From JAFGGG01 sp964634205 (GTDB lineage Bacteria > Spirochaetota > Spirochaetia > SZUA-6 > RPPD01): DNA of 64,000 nt. Positions 7,248 through 16,109 of this stretch are shown here, one piece after another. Under the pieces are notes generated by a model. The model made no database searches, was not told the origin of the DNA, and was given only the letters and a program-made list of their open reading frames with translations. The DNA lies in the NCBI GenBank assembly GCA_964634205.1, contig CAZWKE010000014.1, forward strand, positions 1 to 64,000, read 5' to 3'. The stretch's first letter is position 1. Each line of letters opens with the position of its first letter. The translations under genes and the position numbers were made by a program.

Positions 7248-7559
7248 ATGAAAAAAACTGGTTCACTTTCTGTTTTTACAGATCTGTCGCTGCCGCGGAA
7301 TAAAATAGTCATTCATCCGAATGACGGTTTTGATCTGGGTCTGACCAATAAAAGCAAATCCTGTGCCCTCTATCTGAACACGCAGGAAAAAGGTGTTGTT
7401 GAAAGTAACGATTATGTGCCGGGCTCAATTATATTGGATAATAACTGTAACCTGGGAACGGTGAACATCAATGCGAAAATCTGGAAAACCCTGGGAAAAC
7501 CGCAAAAAGCAGTACTGGTATGCAAGGGAAACAGCATATTTTTCGTTACGACCGCATAA
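7248..7559 (+). CDS. Hypothetical small protein
   Basis: A 103-residue protein that I do not recognise. It has no signal peptide and no transmembrane segment. The composition suggests an all-beta fold: IVIHPNDGFDLGL, ALYLNTQE and SIILDNNCNLGTVNI are strand-rich. ATG 7248 is preceded by AAAAGG at about 8 nt. Two other in-frame starts (TTG and GTG) lie just upstream. It follows radC by 82 nt and may be cotranscribed with it. Confidence 0.6.
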   Translation: MKKTGSLSVFTDLSLPRNKIVIHPNDGFDLGLTNKSKSCALYLNTQEKGVVESNDYVPGSIILDNNCNLGTVNINAKIWKTLGKPQKAVLVCKGNSIFFVTTA

Positions 7560-7662
7560 TTTATTGTCACTTCGGGCAAAGAGTAACTAAACTGAACGGT
7601 CTTCTCCGCATGGTGTCCGAAAAAATCTTGAATTCAAATTTCATATCAGTTAGGCTTTATAA

Positions 7663-9948
7663 GTGAAGAACTTATTGAAAACTTCCACATCACTACTCTC
7701 TGTTATCCCTGCCGCATTTCTTATTACCACATTGCTTTTGTTTTCATGTATGTTTTTTATCCCCGGTTTGGGGAATGTATTCTTTAAAATCGGCATATTG
7801 ATCATTAATACCCTGCTTTGGGGTGCTATTATGTTTTTGCATCAAAAGTACCTGATTCGTCCGCGTTGTAAAAAAAAGCAAATAGAAGAAAAACTTGAGG
7901 ATATTTCTTCGGCCCTGGCCGCTTTCGGTGCCGGTAATCTGGCGGTATACGTCGACCCCCTTACCGGTGAGCGGGATAAGACCGGTGATAATAATCTGCA
8001 GGCCCTGGCAAACAGTATTGTCGCTGAAATCAATGATATTACCGCGGTTCCCTCCCAGCGTCTTTGTTTTACCGGTAACAACAGTTACCAGGAAGGCCAG
8101 ATAATGGGAAAGCAGATCGGGAAGCTGTTAAACGGCAAGGGGGAGATATTGGTGATCATCACTTTGTTCTCCCAGACCAATCATGTGCTGCGCTGCAAGG
8201 GTTGTCAGAACACGCTCCGTGATTATTTTCCGGATATACATGTGCTTGAAATAGTGGAAGGTCACGGCGACAGGGAAAAGGTGAAACAGCTTATCCCTGA
8301 GCTGGTACGGAATTATCCTCAGGCGGATCTTGTCTACATGACGGACGGCTTTACCCCGGTGACAGCCTGCAAAGAGTTGGGAAAATTGGGGATTAAATCC
8401 AAATTCAAAATTGTGACCCACGATATTCATAAAGAAAACATATCATGTCTGAAAAGAGGATTTATCAAAGCAATAATCGGTCAGAATGCCATCGCCCAGA
8501 CATATAATTCACTTGTCCATCTCTATAATAAGATTGAGAGCGGTTGGAAACCGATCAGTCATAAACTCAATCTGACTCCCATTGTCTGCACCGGTGAGAA
8601 TTACCGGGAGTACTGGGATGAAATTACCCAAGAGAGAAAATTGACCGAACACGAGCGCAGTGAGTTCGCGGTCCCGGTTCCGCGTAAAACACGGGAATTG
8701 ATAAAGCTGGGACTAATTCTCCCCGGTGACCAGAATATTTTTTCCCTCAGTAAAAAGGGCGGGGAGGACGCGGCAAAAGTCCTGTCCGCCCTGAATGTTC
8801 AGGTGGATGTTGTCATCGCCTTTGAGGACAATTGGGACGAGTTCGGACAGGTTGAGTTGTTCGGGCCGTCCATTAAAAAAATGGTTTCCGAGGGATATCA
8901 TGGTATCGCCACTTGTGTGTTCGACCCGAGAATCATCCCGGAAATCAATAATGCGGTGACGGCCGGTATTCCGGTTACCACCTACATTGCCGAGCCCCTG
9001 AATTTCAGAGAGCTCATCCTGAATGTCACGGACAATATTGAAACCCTTTCCAATAAAAGCCATGATCTGGCGGCGGCGGCCGAAGAATCGGCCAGGGCGA
9101 ACTCACAGATTACCAACGCCATCACAAAAATACGCGACGGGATTGAAATTCAGGACAGTAAAAGTGTCGCCACCAACCGTATATTCGAACAGCTGTATAA
9201 AAGCATAATAAATGTAAATGAGATTATTAAAAAATTTACCGATTCCATCCTTACAATCACACGTGAATCTCAAAGCGGTGTGATCTCAATTTCCGAAAGC
9301 AATCAGGCGGCCGAAGCCCTTCAAGCCTCAATAGCGGAAATCAACAACTCTATTAATAAGCTGGATGAACGGCTTACCCACATAAGTACGATTATAAAAA
9401 CCATCGAGGATTTTGCCGCAAATACGAACGTGCTGGCCATAAACGCCTCAATTCAGGCCGTGCGCGCCGGGACCGCGGGCAGAAGTTTCGCTGTTGTAGC
9501 CGAAGAGGTGCGGGAACTGGCCGGACAGTCTTCCTCGGCGGTGGAGAACATCAGGCTGGTCATCAATGATATCCTGAAGAGCATGAATTATGTCAAACAG
9601 GAATCTATGGGTAATCTCTCCCAGGTCAGCAACAATTTGCAGATGGCATCCTCCGCTAAAACCTCATTTGATAATATTTCCCGGTTGCTGGTCAACAGCA
9701 AAGAACAGATCGAGATTATCAAGAATTCCATGACCGAAATAAATGATACGTCACGACTGGTGAACTCGACCATGGATGAGGTGAGTGAACTGAACCGCGG
9801 GAATGTGGCCAACATCCAGGAGATTGTGGAGTCGATCAAAGAGATCGAGGTACAGGGTAAGGACCTTGCCGATACGGCCGCGGGACTGCTTGAAATGGCG
9901 AAAAACCAGGATTTGCTGTTATCGCAGCTCACACTTGAGGAACAATAA
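7663..9948 (+). CDS. Methyl-accepting chemotaxis protein with solute-binding-like sensor
   Basis: A 761-residue receptor starting at GTG. Two adjacent transmembrane helices (about 10-33 and 40-60) are followed by a HAMP-like segment. Residues 131-315 resemble the second half of a periplasmic sugar-binding protein (SYQEGQIMG, then VTHDIH). Residues 345-450 resemble its first half (LGLILPGDQNIF, then AVTAGIPVTT). The MCP signalling domain fills 460-755, with a tip near 585-610 (ANTNVLAINASIQAVRAG) that should bind CheA and CheW. The sensor halves are in reversed order, and with both helices before them they are predicted to be cytoplasmic. It ends 8 nt from the convergent gltD. The ligand is unknown, possibly a sugar. 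Confidence 0.88.
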   Translation: MKNLLKTSTSLLSVIPAAFLITTLLLFSCMFFIPGLGNVFFKIGILIINTLLWGAIMFLHQKYLIRPRCKKKQIEEKLEDISSALAAFGAGNLAVYVDPLTGERDKTGDNNLQALANSIVAEINDITAVPSQRLCFTGNNSYQEGQIMGKQIGKLLNGKGEILVIITLFSQTNHVLRCKGCQNTLRDYFPDIHVLEIVEGHGDREKVKQLIPELVRNYPQADLVYMTDGFTPVTACKELGKLGIKSKFKIVTHDIHKENISCLKRGFIKAIIGQNAIAQTYNSLVHLYNKIESGWKPISHKLNLTPIVCTGENYREYWDEITQERKLTEHERSEFAVPVPRKTRELIKLGLILPGDQNIFSLSKKGGEDAAKVLSALNVQVDVVIAFEDNWDEFGQVELFGPSIKKMVSEGYHGIATCVFDPRIIPEINNAVTAGIPVTTYIAEPLNFRELILNVTDNIETLSNKSHDLAAAAEESARANSQITNAITKIRDGIEIQDSKSVATNRIFEQLYKSIINVNEIIKKFTDSILTITRESQSGVISISESNQAAEALQASIAEINNSINKLDERLTHISTIIKTIEDFAANTNVLAINASIQAVRAGTAGRSFAVVAEEVRELAGQSSSAVENIRLVINDILKSMNYVKQESMGNLSQVSNNLQMASSAKTSFDNISRLLVNSKEQIEIIKNSMTEINDTSRLVNSTMDEVSELNRGNVANIQEIVESIKEIEVQGKDLADTAAGLLEMAKNQDLLLSQLTLEEQ

Positions 9949-9956
9949 TTCCTTAT

Positions 9957-11378
9957 TTAAAGCGCAGCTGACGTAATTTCCGCGGCACAGCGCCCGTGGT
10001 AGATGGCCCGTACGATCAGTGAAGCCCCAATATCCGCGTCACCCGCCGCGAATACGCCCGGTACAGAGGTAGCGTAGTTACCGTCGGTTTTGATATTTCC
10101 ACGTGTATCATAGGTTACTCCAAGGTCATGCAGGAGTTTGCTGTGTTTCACATGAAGGAATCCCATGGCAAGGATAACAAGGTCGACATCCAGTGAGAAG
10201 TCCGATCCCGCTACTTCCTTCATTGTGTATCGACCGCTTTCCGGATCACGATCCCACGTCACCTCCATACAGTGTGCCTTGGCGACCTTTACCCCACGAC
10301 CGGTAAACTGCTTGGTCATCACCGACCATCTGCGCTCACACCCCTCCTCGTGGGATGAGCCCGTACGAAGAATATTGGGCCAGGCAGGCCATTCGGGATT
10401 GTTGGTCTTGTTCCAGGTTCGGGGTTTGGGCAAAATTTCAAACTGATGTACCGATGCGGCTCCCTGGCGGTTGGCCGTACCGATGCAGTCCGCTCCGGTG
10501 TCTCCCCCGCCGATGACCAGTACCTTTTTTCCCTTGGCGGAGATTATTTCATGTTCCTTCAACTCTCCCGTCAGGTACTTATTCATTTTGGTGAGGTATT
10601 CCATGGCAAAATGGATGTTTTCCAGGCCGCGGCCCGCTGCGGGCAGGTCCCGCGGTTCACCGGCGCCCATGGTCAGAAGGATAGCATCATATTTCTGCCT
10701 GATATAACGCGCGGAGAGGTCCTCCCCGATATCCGCATTGGTTTCGAAAATGATACCTTCGGCTTTCATCTGCTCTATCCGGCGATCCAGCACGGTTTTT
10801 TCCAGTTTAAAATCCGGAATACCGTACCGCAGAATACCACCGATACGCGAGTCTCTTTCAAATACAACTACCGTATGCCCCTGCCGGCGCAGCTGCTGTG
10901 CGGCCGCCAGACCGGCGGGACCCGAACCGATTACCGCTACCCGTTTTCCGGATTCAAACGGGGGCGGCATGGGAACCACCCAACCGCTGGCAAACGCCTT
11001 TTCGATAATCGCCAGCTCGATCTGTTTGATACTGACGGGCGCGGAGTTGATGGAAAGCGTACAGGAAGCTTCACAGGGCGCGGGGCAGATTCTCCCCGTA
11101 ACTTCGGGCAGATTGTTGGTCAGTTCCAGCCGCTGCCAGGCCTCCCGCCATTTCCCCTTATATATCAGGTCGTTCCATTCCGGAATGAGATTGTACACCG
11201 GGCAGCCCATTGAATGGCAGAAGGGAATGCCGCAGTCCATACAGCGGGCCCCCTGCTTCTGCAGTTCCTTCTCCGGCTGCAATTCCGTAAACTCCTTAAA
11301 ATCCTTCACTCTTTCCGCCGCGGGACGATAGGTGAAATTTTTTCTTGTATATTCCATAAAGCCTGTTGCTTTTCCCAT
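9957..11378 (-). CDS. gltD: Glutamate synthase small subunit
   Basis: A 473-residue beta subunit of NADPH-dependent glutamate synthase, which passes electrons from NADPH through FAD and Fe-S clusters to the large subunit for glutamate formation. N-terminal cysteines (CMDCGIPFCHSMGCPV and CPAPCEASC) ligate two 4Fe-4S clusters. An FAD motif (GSGPAGLAAAQQLRRQGH) and an NADPH motif (VIGGGDTGADC) follow. Its ATG overlaps the gltB stop codon by one base (TAATG), with GAGGAGG inside the end of gltB, so the subunits are translationally coupled. It is homologous to the NfnB protein at 29757-31241 but is fixed as GltD by its neighbour. Confidence 0.96.
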   Translation of the reverse strand: MGKATGFMEYTRKNFTYRPAAERVKDFKEFTELQPEKELQKQGARCMDCGIPFCHSMGCPVYNLIPEWNDLIYKGKWREAWQRLELTNNLPEVTGRICPAPCEASCTLSINSAPVSIKQIELAIIEKAFASGWVVPMPPPFESGKRVAVIGSGPAGLAAAQQLRRQGHTVVVFERDSRIGGILRYGIPDFKLEKTVLDRRIEQMKAEGIIFETNADIGEDLSARYIRQKYDAILLTMGAGEPRDLPAAGRGLENIHFAMEYLTKMNKYLTGELKEHEIISAKGKKVLVIGGGDTGADCIGTANRQGAASVHQFEILPKPRTWNKTNNPEWPAWPNILRTGSSHEEGCERRWSVMTKQFTGRGVKVAKAHCMEVTWDRDPESGRYTMKEVAGSDFSLDVDLVILAMGFLHVKHSKLLHDLGVTYDTRGNIKTDGNYATSVPGVFAAGDADIGASLIVRAIYHGRCAAEITSAAL

Positions 11379-14300
11379 TAATCAAACACCTCCTCGGTTA
11401 CCGCGACCACTTCCGTCTCTTTGGACTCCTGCTTTTTCAGGCGCTCCAGGGCACGGCGATAGTCGATCGGCATTACCTTGACAAACTGCATGGCAATTTC
11501 CGTCCAGTCTCTAAGGATCCTGGCCGCGTATTCGCTTTCCGTATATTTCACATGGTTTTGAATAAGCTCATACAATCTTTTCCGTTCCGCCTGGTCTGTG
11601 ATCGGCTCGATATCCACCATTTCCAGGTTGCATTTGGTATCAAACAGTTGGTCATGATCCAATACATAGGCGATTCCGCCGCTCATTCCCGCGGCAAAGT
11701 TAATGCCGGTATTCCCGAGAACCACCACAATGCCCCCGGTCATATATTCGCAGGCGTGGTCTCCCACACCTTCAACCACGGCAATCGCGCCGCTGTTGCG
11801 CACGGCAAAGCGTTCACCGGCCATCCCGTTGATGTATACCTGCCCGCTGGTCGCTCCGAACAGGTTCACGTTCCCCGTTATGATATTGTTCTGCGGCCGG
11901 AAGGTTGAACCTCTGGGCGGGTAGACGATTATTTTACCGCCCGACAGTCCCTTGCCGAAGTAGTCGTTACTGTCTCCCTCAAGCTCAAAGGTTATTCCCG
12001 GTGCCAGGAACGCACCGAAACTTTGCCCGGCAGAGCCGCTGAACTTACAATAAACGGTATCATCTTTAAGTCCCTTGGAACCGTAACGCGCGGAAACCTC
12101 GGCACTCAATGTGGCCCCCACGGTACGGTTGTTGTTCCGTATGGGCGCAAACAGTTTTACCGCGGTCTGGTTTTCAAGCGCGGCTTTGGACTGGGAAATC
12201 AGCTCCTTATCCAGGGCCAGGCTGAAATCGTGTTGCTGGGCGGCCACACAACGCAGCGCGCTGTTTTTCCCGTTTTTGGGCTTGTAAAAAATCCCGGAAA
12301 AATCCAGTCCCTTGGCTTTCCAATGCTCCAGTGCGGTGTCGGTCTCCAGCATTTCCACATGCCCGGTCATTTCATCCATGTTCTTAAAGCCAAGTTCAGC
12401 CATCCGTTCACGCACGTCGCGGGCGATGAATCGCATAAAATTAATAAGATGCTCCGGTTTCCCCTGGAAGCGCTTGCGCAGCTCCGGGTCCTGTGTGGCT
12501 ACACCGACCGGACAGGTGTTGAGGTGGCATTTACGCATCATGATACACCCCATTGCAATTAATGACATGGTACCGAAACCGAACTCTTCGGCGCCAAGCA
12601 GTGAGGCGATGACCAGGTCCCTGCCGGTTTTCAGTTTTCCGTCCACCTGCACCCGGATGCGTTCCCGCAGCTTGTTGAGTACCAACGTCTGCTGGGTTTC
12701 GGCCAGGCCGATTTCCCATGGGATTCCCGCGTGTTTTATTGAGGAAAGCGGTGAGGCCCCGGTACCACCGTCATGGCCGCTGATGAGGACCATGTCCGCC
12801 TTGCCCTTGGCTACTCCGGCCGCTACGGTTCCCACACCAACCTCGGCAACAAGCTTAACGGATACTCTGGCTTTGGGATTGGCGTTTTTCAGGTCGTAGA
12901 TCAGCTGTGCCAGGTCTTCGATCGAATAAATATCATGGTGCGGCGGCGGAGAGATCAACATTACTCCGGGGGTGGAGTGACGCACCTTGGCAATTATTTC
13001 ATTCACCTTATGTCCGGGCAGCTGACCGCCTTCACCGGGTTTTGCTCCCTGGGCCATTTTTATCTGCAGCTCATCGGCGTGGATCAGGTAGTTGCTGGTT
13101 ACCCCGAACCGGCCGGATGCCACCTGTTTTACGCGGCTCATGGCCAGATCCCCGTTTTTGTCGGGAACGAATCGCTGTTCATCCTCGCCGCCTTCACCGG
13201 AATTACTCATGGCGCCTATGCGGTTCATGGCAATGGCCATGGTTTCGTGGGCCTCCTTGCTGATTGAGCCGAAGGACATGGCCGAGGTGACAAAGCGTTT
13301 GACAATGGAATCCTCCGATTCGGTCTGTTCCAGGGGAATCGGTTTCCCTTTTTTGAACTTGAAGAGGCCGCGCAGGGTACAGAGATTCCGGCTGGAATCA
13401 TCAATACATGCGGCATATTGTTTATATAATTCGTAATCATTTTCCTTTATGGCGCGTTGGATCAGGGTAACGGCCTCGGGAGTTATCACATGTTTGGCCG
13501 AGTGAGAGCGAAAATGAATGTCTCCGCCTGAATCCAGGCTGAGCTGATGGAACCGTTCCGCGGAAAAAGCCGACCGGTGGCGTTCCGCAGCTTCATGGGC
13601 TATGGTTTCCAGACCGACTCCCTCGATACGTGACGGAGTGCCGGGGAAATAAGCAGTAACAAAATCAGAGTTCAGCCCCACGGCTTCAAAAATCTGGGCG
13701 CCTTTGTAACTGCGGATGGTGGAGACACCCATTTTGGACATGATTTTTAACAGCCCCTTTTTTATGGCGGTGATATAGTTGTCGAACGCGGTTTCGGTTT
13801 TCATATCATCACCCAGGCTGCCGTTCTGGTTTAGATCGGCGATTATCTCAAATGCCAGGTAGGGATTGATGGCGCTGGCCCCGAAGCCGATCAGGGTGGC
13901 AAAGTGCATGACCTCACGCGCCTCGCCGGTTTCCACAATAATGCCGGCCAGGTGCCGTTTCCCCACCTTGATCAGGTGCTGGTGCACGGCTGAGACAACC
14001 AGAAGTGCGGGAATCGGTATCTTTTCTTCGTCTATTCCGCGATCACTGAGAATTAACAGGGAATACCCCTCATCCACTTTGGCTTCCGCCTCGGCGCACA
14101 AAGCCGTCAGTTCCGATTTTCGGTCTTTTTTCCCCGCAGCAGCGGAAAAAAACATGGAAAGCTGGGCCGCTTTAAACCCGTCTATATCACAGTTGCGCAG
14201 TTTTTCCATGTCTTCATTCGTGAGAATCGGATGAGGCAGCTTCAGTTGATGGCAGTGAAGGGGGGTTTCTTCCATCAGGTTATGTTCCCTGCCGATAAAA

Positions 14301-15910
14301 CTCATCAGTGACATTACCAGACTTTCCCGGTAAGGATCGATCGGCGGGTTTGTGACCTGGGCGAAGAGCTGTTTGAAATAATTATACAACAGGACCGGCC
14401 GTTCGGACAGTACCGCTAACGAGACGTCGTTGCCCATGGAATTAATCGGTTCCTGGGCGTTCACCGCCATAGGAGCGATGATCATATTTACGTCTTCCAG
14501 GCTGTAACCGAACACTTTCTGTCGGGTCTTCAGTGACTGGTATTCGATTTCTACCGGTCCGGGGGCCTGAAACAGCCCTTTCAGCTCGATTTTGTACTTT
14601 TCAAGCCAGCGGCGATAGGGTTTTTGCCTCGAAATTGTGGCTTTTATTTCGTTGTCATAGATTATTCTCTCGCGGGCCGTATCAACCATGATCATTTTCC
14701 CCGGGGCAAGCCTGCCCTTTTGTAAAACGTCTTCCGGTTGAATATCCAAGACCCCCACCTCGGAAGCCAGGACGAACTTCCCGCTTTTTGTGACGATATA
14801 ACGCGCCGGACGTAGGCCGTTCCTGTCTAAAATAGATCCGACCCTGGTCCCGTCGGTAAATGAAACCGCAGCCGGCCCGTCCCAGGGCTCCATCACCGCG
14901 GCGTGATACTCATAAAAGGCCCGTTTGTCCTGGCTGATATGATATTTTTGGCCGAAGGCCTCAGGAATCATCATCATCATGGAATGTTCCAATGAACGGC
15001 CGCTTTGGGAAAGCAACTCGAATACATTGTCCAGGATCCCCGAATCACTCAGGTTTGTATTGATAATGGGCAGAAGTTTCTTGATGTCGGCACCGAAGGC
15101 ATCCGATTCCAACGTTGTTTCCCGGGCAACCATCTTGTTGATGTTTCCCCTAAGTGTGTTGATCTCACCATTATGTGCCAGGTAGCGAAAGGGCTGGGCC
15201 AGGGGCCAGGAAGGGAAGGTGTTGGTGCTGTAGCGTTGGTGGATAACGGCCAGGGCGCTCGTAAAATCATCATGTTCGAGGTCCAGGAAAAAATCACGCA
15301 CCTGTTGACCCACAAACATTCCCTTGTAACAGATTGTTTTACAGGAAAGCGAGGCGATGTAAAACTCTTCAATAGAAAGCCGCAATGAGAGGGATTTTTT
15401 TTCTATAAGTCTGCGTAAGACGTAGAGTTTTCGTTCCAGTTCGTTGCCGGTGAATCCTTCAAACGTTATAAAAACCTGAGATATAAAAGGCATGGACTCC
15501 AGAGCCATCTCCCCCAGGCAGGAGGAATCGATGGGAACGTCGCGAAATCCCAAAACCTTACCCTTTTTAGCGGAAACGATCTTCTCGATTTCAGTTTTTA
15601 TCTTGTTGTGTTTGTCTTTCTCTTGGGGTAGAAAAAGCATTCCCACACCATATTCTCCGGGGGCCGGAAGTCTGAATTTATCGAGTTCGGTCTGGCCTGA
15701 GAAGAAAAGGTGGGGAATCTGGACCAGTATTCCGGCCCCGTCACCTGTTTTCTGATCCCCGCCGATGGCGCCGCGGTGCACCAGATTTTTTAATATGGTA
15801 ATACCATCCTCAACAATCTGGTGGGATTTCTGGCCTTTAATATTGACGACAAAACCGACACCGCATGCGGAATGCTCGAAATTCGGATCATATAATCCCT
15901 GCTTTTTCAT
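11378..15910 (-). CDS. gltB: Glutamate synthase large subunit
   Basis: A 1510-residue alpha subunit, normal for the family. It converts glutamine and 2-oxoglutarate to two glutamates. The N-terminal glutaminase domain has ACGVGF, with Cys16 as the nucleophile exposed after propeptide removal. The central and FMN-binding synthase domains follow. A 3Fe-4S site is visible as MMRKCHLNTCPVGVATQDP, and the C-terminal GXGXG-type beta-helix ends the protein. It forms an operon with gltD. The promoter region has a tandem repeat with an 11-nt period near the likely transcription start, which may be the binding site of a nitrogen regulator. Confidence 0.97.
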   Translation of the reverse strand: MKKQGLYDPNFEHSACGVGFVVNIKGQKSHQIVEDGITILKNLVHRGAIGGDQKTGDGAGILVQIPHLFFSGQTELDKFRLPAPGEYGVGMLFLPQEKDKHNKIKTEIEKIVSAKKGKVLGFRDVPIDSSCLGEMALESMPFISQVFITFEGFTGNELERKLYVLRRLIEKKSLSLRLSIEEFYIASLSCKTICYKGMFVGQQVRDFFLDLEHDDFTSALAVIHQRYSTNTFPSWPLAQPFRYLAHNGEINTLRGNINKMVARETTLESDAFGADIKKLLPIINTNLSDSGILDNVFELLSQSGRSLEHSMMMMIPEAFGQKYHISQDKRAFYEYHAAVMEPWDGPAAVSFTDGTRVGSILDRNGLRPARYIVTKSGKFVLASEVGVLDIQPEDVLQKGRLAPGKMIMVDTARERIIYDNEIKATISRQKPYRRWLEKYKIELKGLFQAPGPVEIEYQSLKTRQKVFGYSLEDVNMIIAPMAVNAQEPINSMGNDVSLAVLSERPVLLYNYFKQLFAQVTNPPIDPYRESLVMSLMSFIGREHNLMEETPLHCHQLKLPHPILTNEDMEKLRNCDIDGFKAAQLSMFFSAAAGKKDRKSELTALCAEAEAKVDEGYSLLILSDRGIDEEKIPIPALLVVSAVHQHLIKVGKRHLAGIIVETGEAREVMHFATLIGFGASAINPYLAFEIIADLNQNGSLGDDMKTETAFDNYITAIKKGLLKIMSKMGVSTIRSYKGAQIFEAVGLNSDFVTAYFPGTPSRIEGVGLETIAHEAAERHRSAFSAERFHQLSLDSGGDIHFRSHSAKHVITPEAVTLIQRAIKENDYELYKQYAACIDDSSRNLCTLRGLFKFKKGKPIPLEQTESEDSIVKRFVTSAMSFGSISKEAHETMAIAMNRIGAMSNSGEGGEDEQRFVPDKNGDLAMSRVKQVASGRFGVTSNYLIHADELQIKMAQGAKPGEGGQLPGHKVNEIIAKVRHSTPGVMLISPPPHHDIYSIEDLAQLIYDLKNANPKARVSVKLVAEVGVGTVAAGVAKGKADMVLISGHDGGTGASPLSSIKHAGIPWEIGLAETQQTLVLNKLRERIRVQVDGKLKTGRDLVIASLLGAEEFGFGTMSLIAMGCIMMRKCHLNTCPVGVATQDPELRKRFQGKPEHLINFMRFIARDVRERMAELGFKNMDEMTGHVEMLETDTALEHWKAKGLDFSGIFYKPKNGKNSALRCVAAQQHDFSLALDKELISQSKAALENQTAVKLFAPIRNNNRTVGATLSAEVSARYGSKGLKDDTVYCKFSGSAGQSFGAFLAPGITFELEGDSNDYFGKGLSGGKIIVYPPRGSTFRPQNNIITGNVNLFGATSGQVYINGMAGERFAVRNSGAIAVVEGVGDHACEYMTGGIVVVLGNTGINFAAGMSGGIAYVLDHDQLFDTKCNLEMVDIEPITDQAERKRLYELIQNHVKYTESEYAARILRDWTEIAMQFVKVMPIDYRRALERLKKQESKETEVVAVTEEVFD

Positions 15911-15941
15911 ACTCGCTACCTTTACCTAAAAAATATTTAGC

Positions 15942-15962
15942 CCTATCTGTTACCTATCTGTT
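15942..15962. promoter_or_regulatory. Tandem direct repeat in the gltB leader
   Basis: CCTATCTGTT occurs at 15942-15951 and again at 15953-15962, an 11-nt period that puts both copies on the same helix face. It lies just downstream of the candidate gltB -10 box, overlapping the likely start of transcription. This position suits a repressor or an attenuation protein, which I cannot name. Confidence 0.4.
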
Positions 15963-15988
15963 TATACAAAAAAGGCAATCATATACAA
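15961..15988 (-). promoter_or_regulatory. Candidate gltBD promoter
   Basis: On the minus strand TTGTAT (15988-15983), a 16-nt spacer and TATAAA (15966-15961) form a moderate sigma70-like promoter 50 nt before gltB. The -35 match is weak. Confidence 0.4.
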
Positions 15989-16109
15989 CTATTCAAATTT
16001 TGTACATTTTTTTATAGAAAAAAATAAATATATACTATTGAATAATCAATATATTATATAGAGGAATTTAGTAAAATGTGCGCATTTGGTCAAATGGTAT
16101 GCGCGTTTG

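Noticed and set aside
12023..12899. Long open frames antisense to gltB
   Set aside because: They follow from the codon bias of gltB on the opposite strand, have no ribosome binding site and no recognisable domain.
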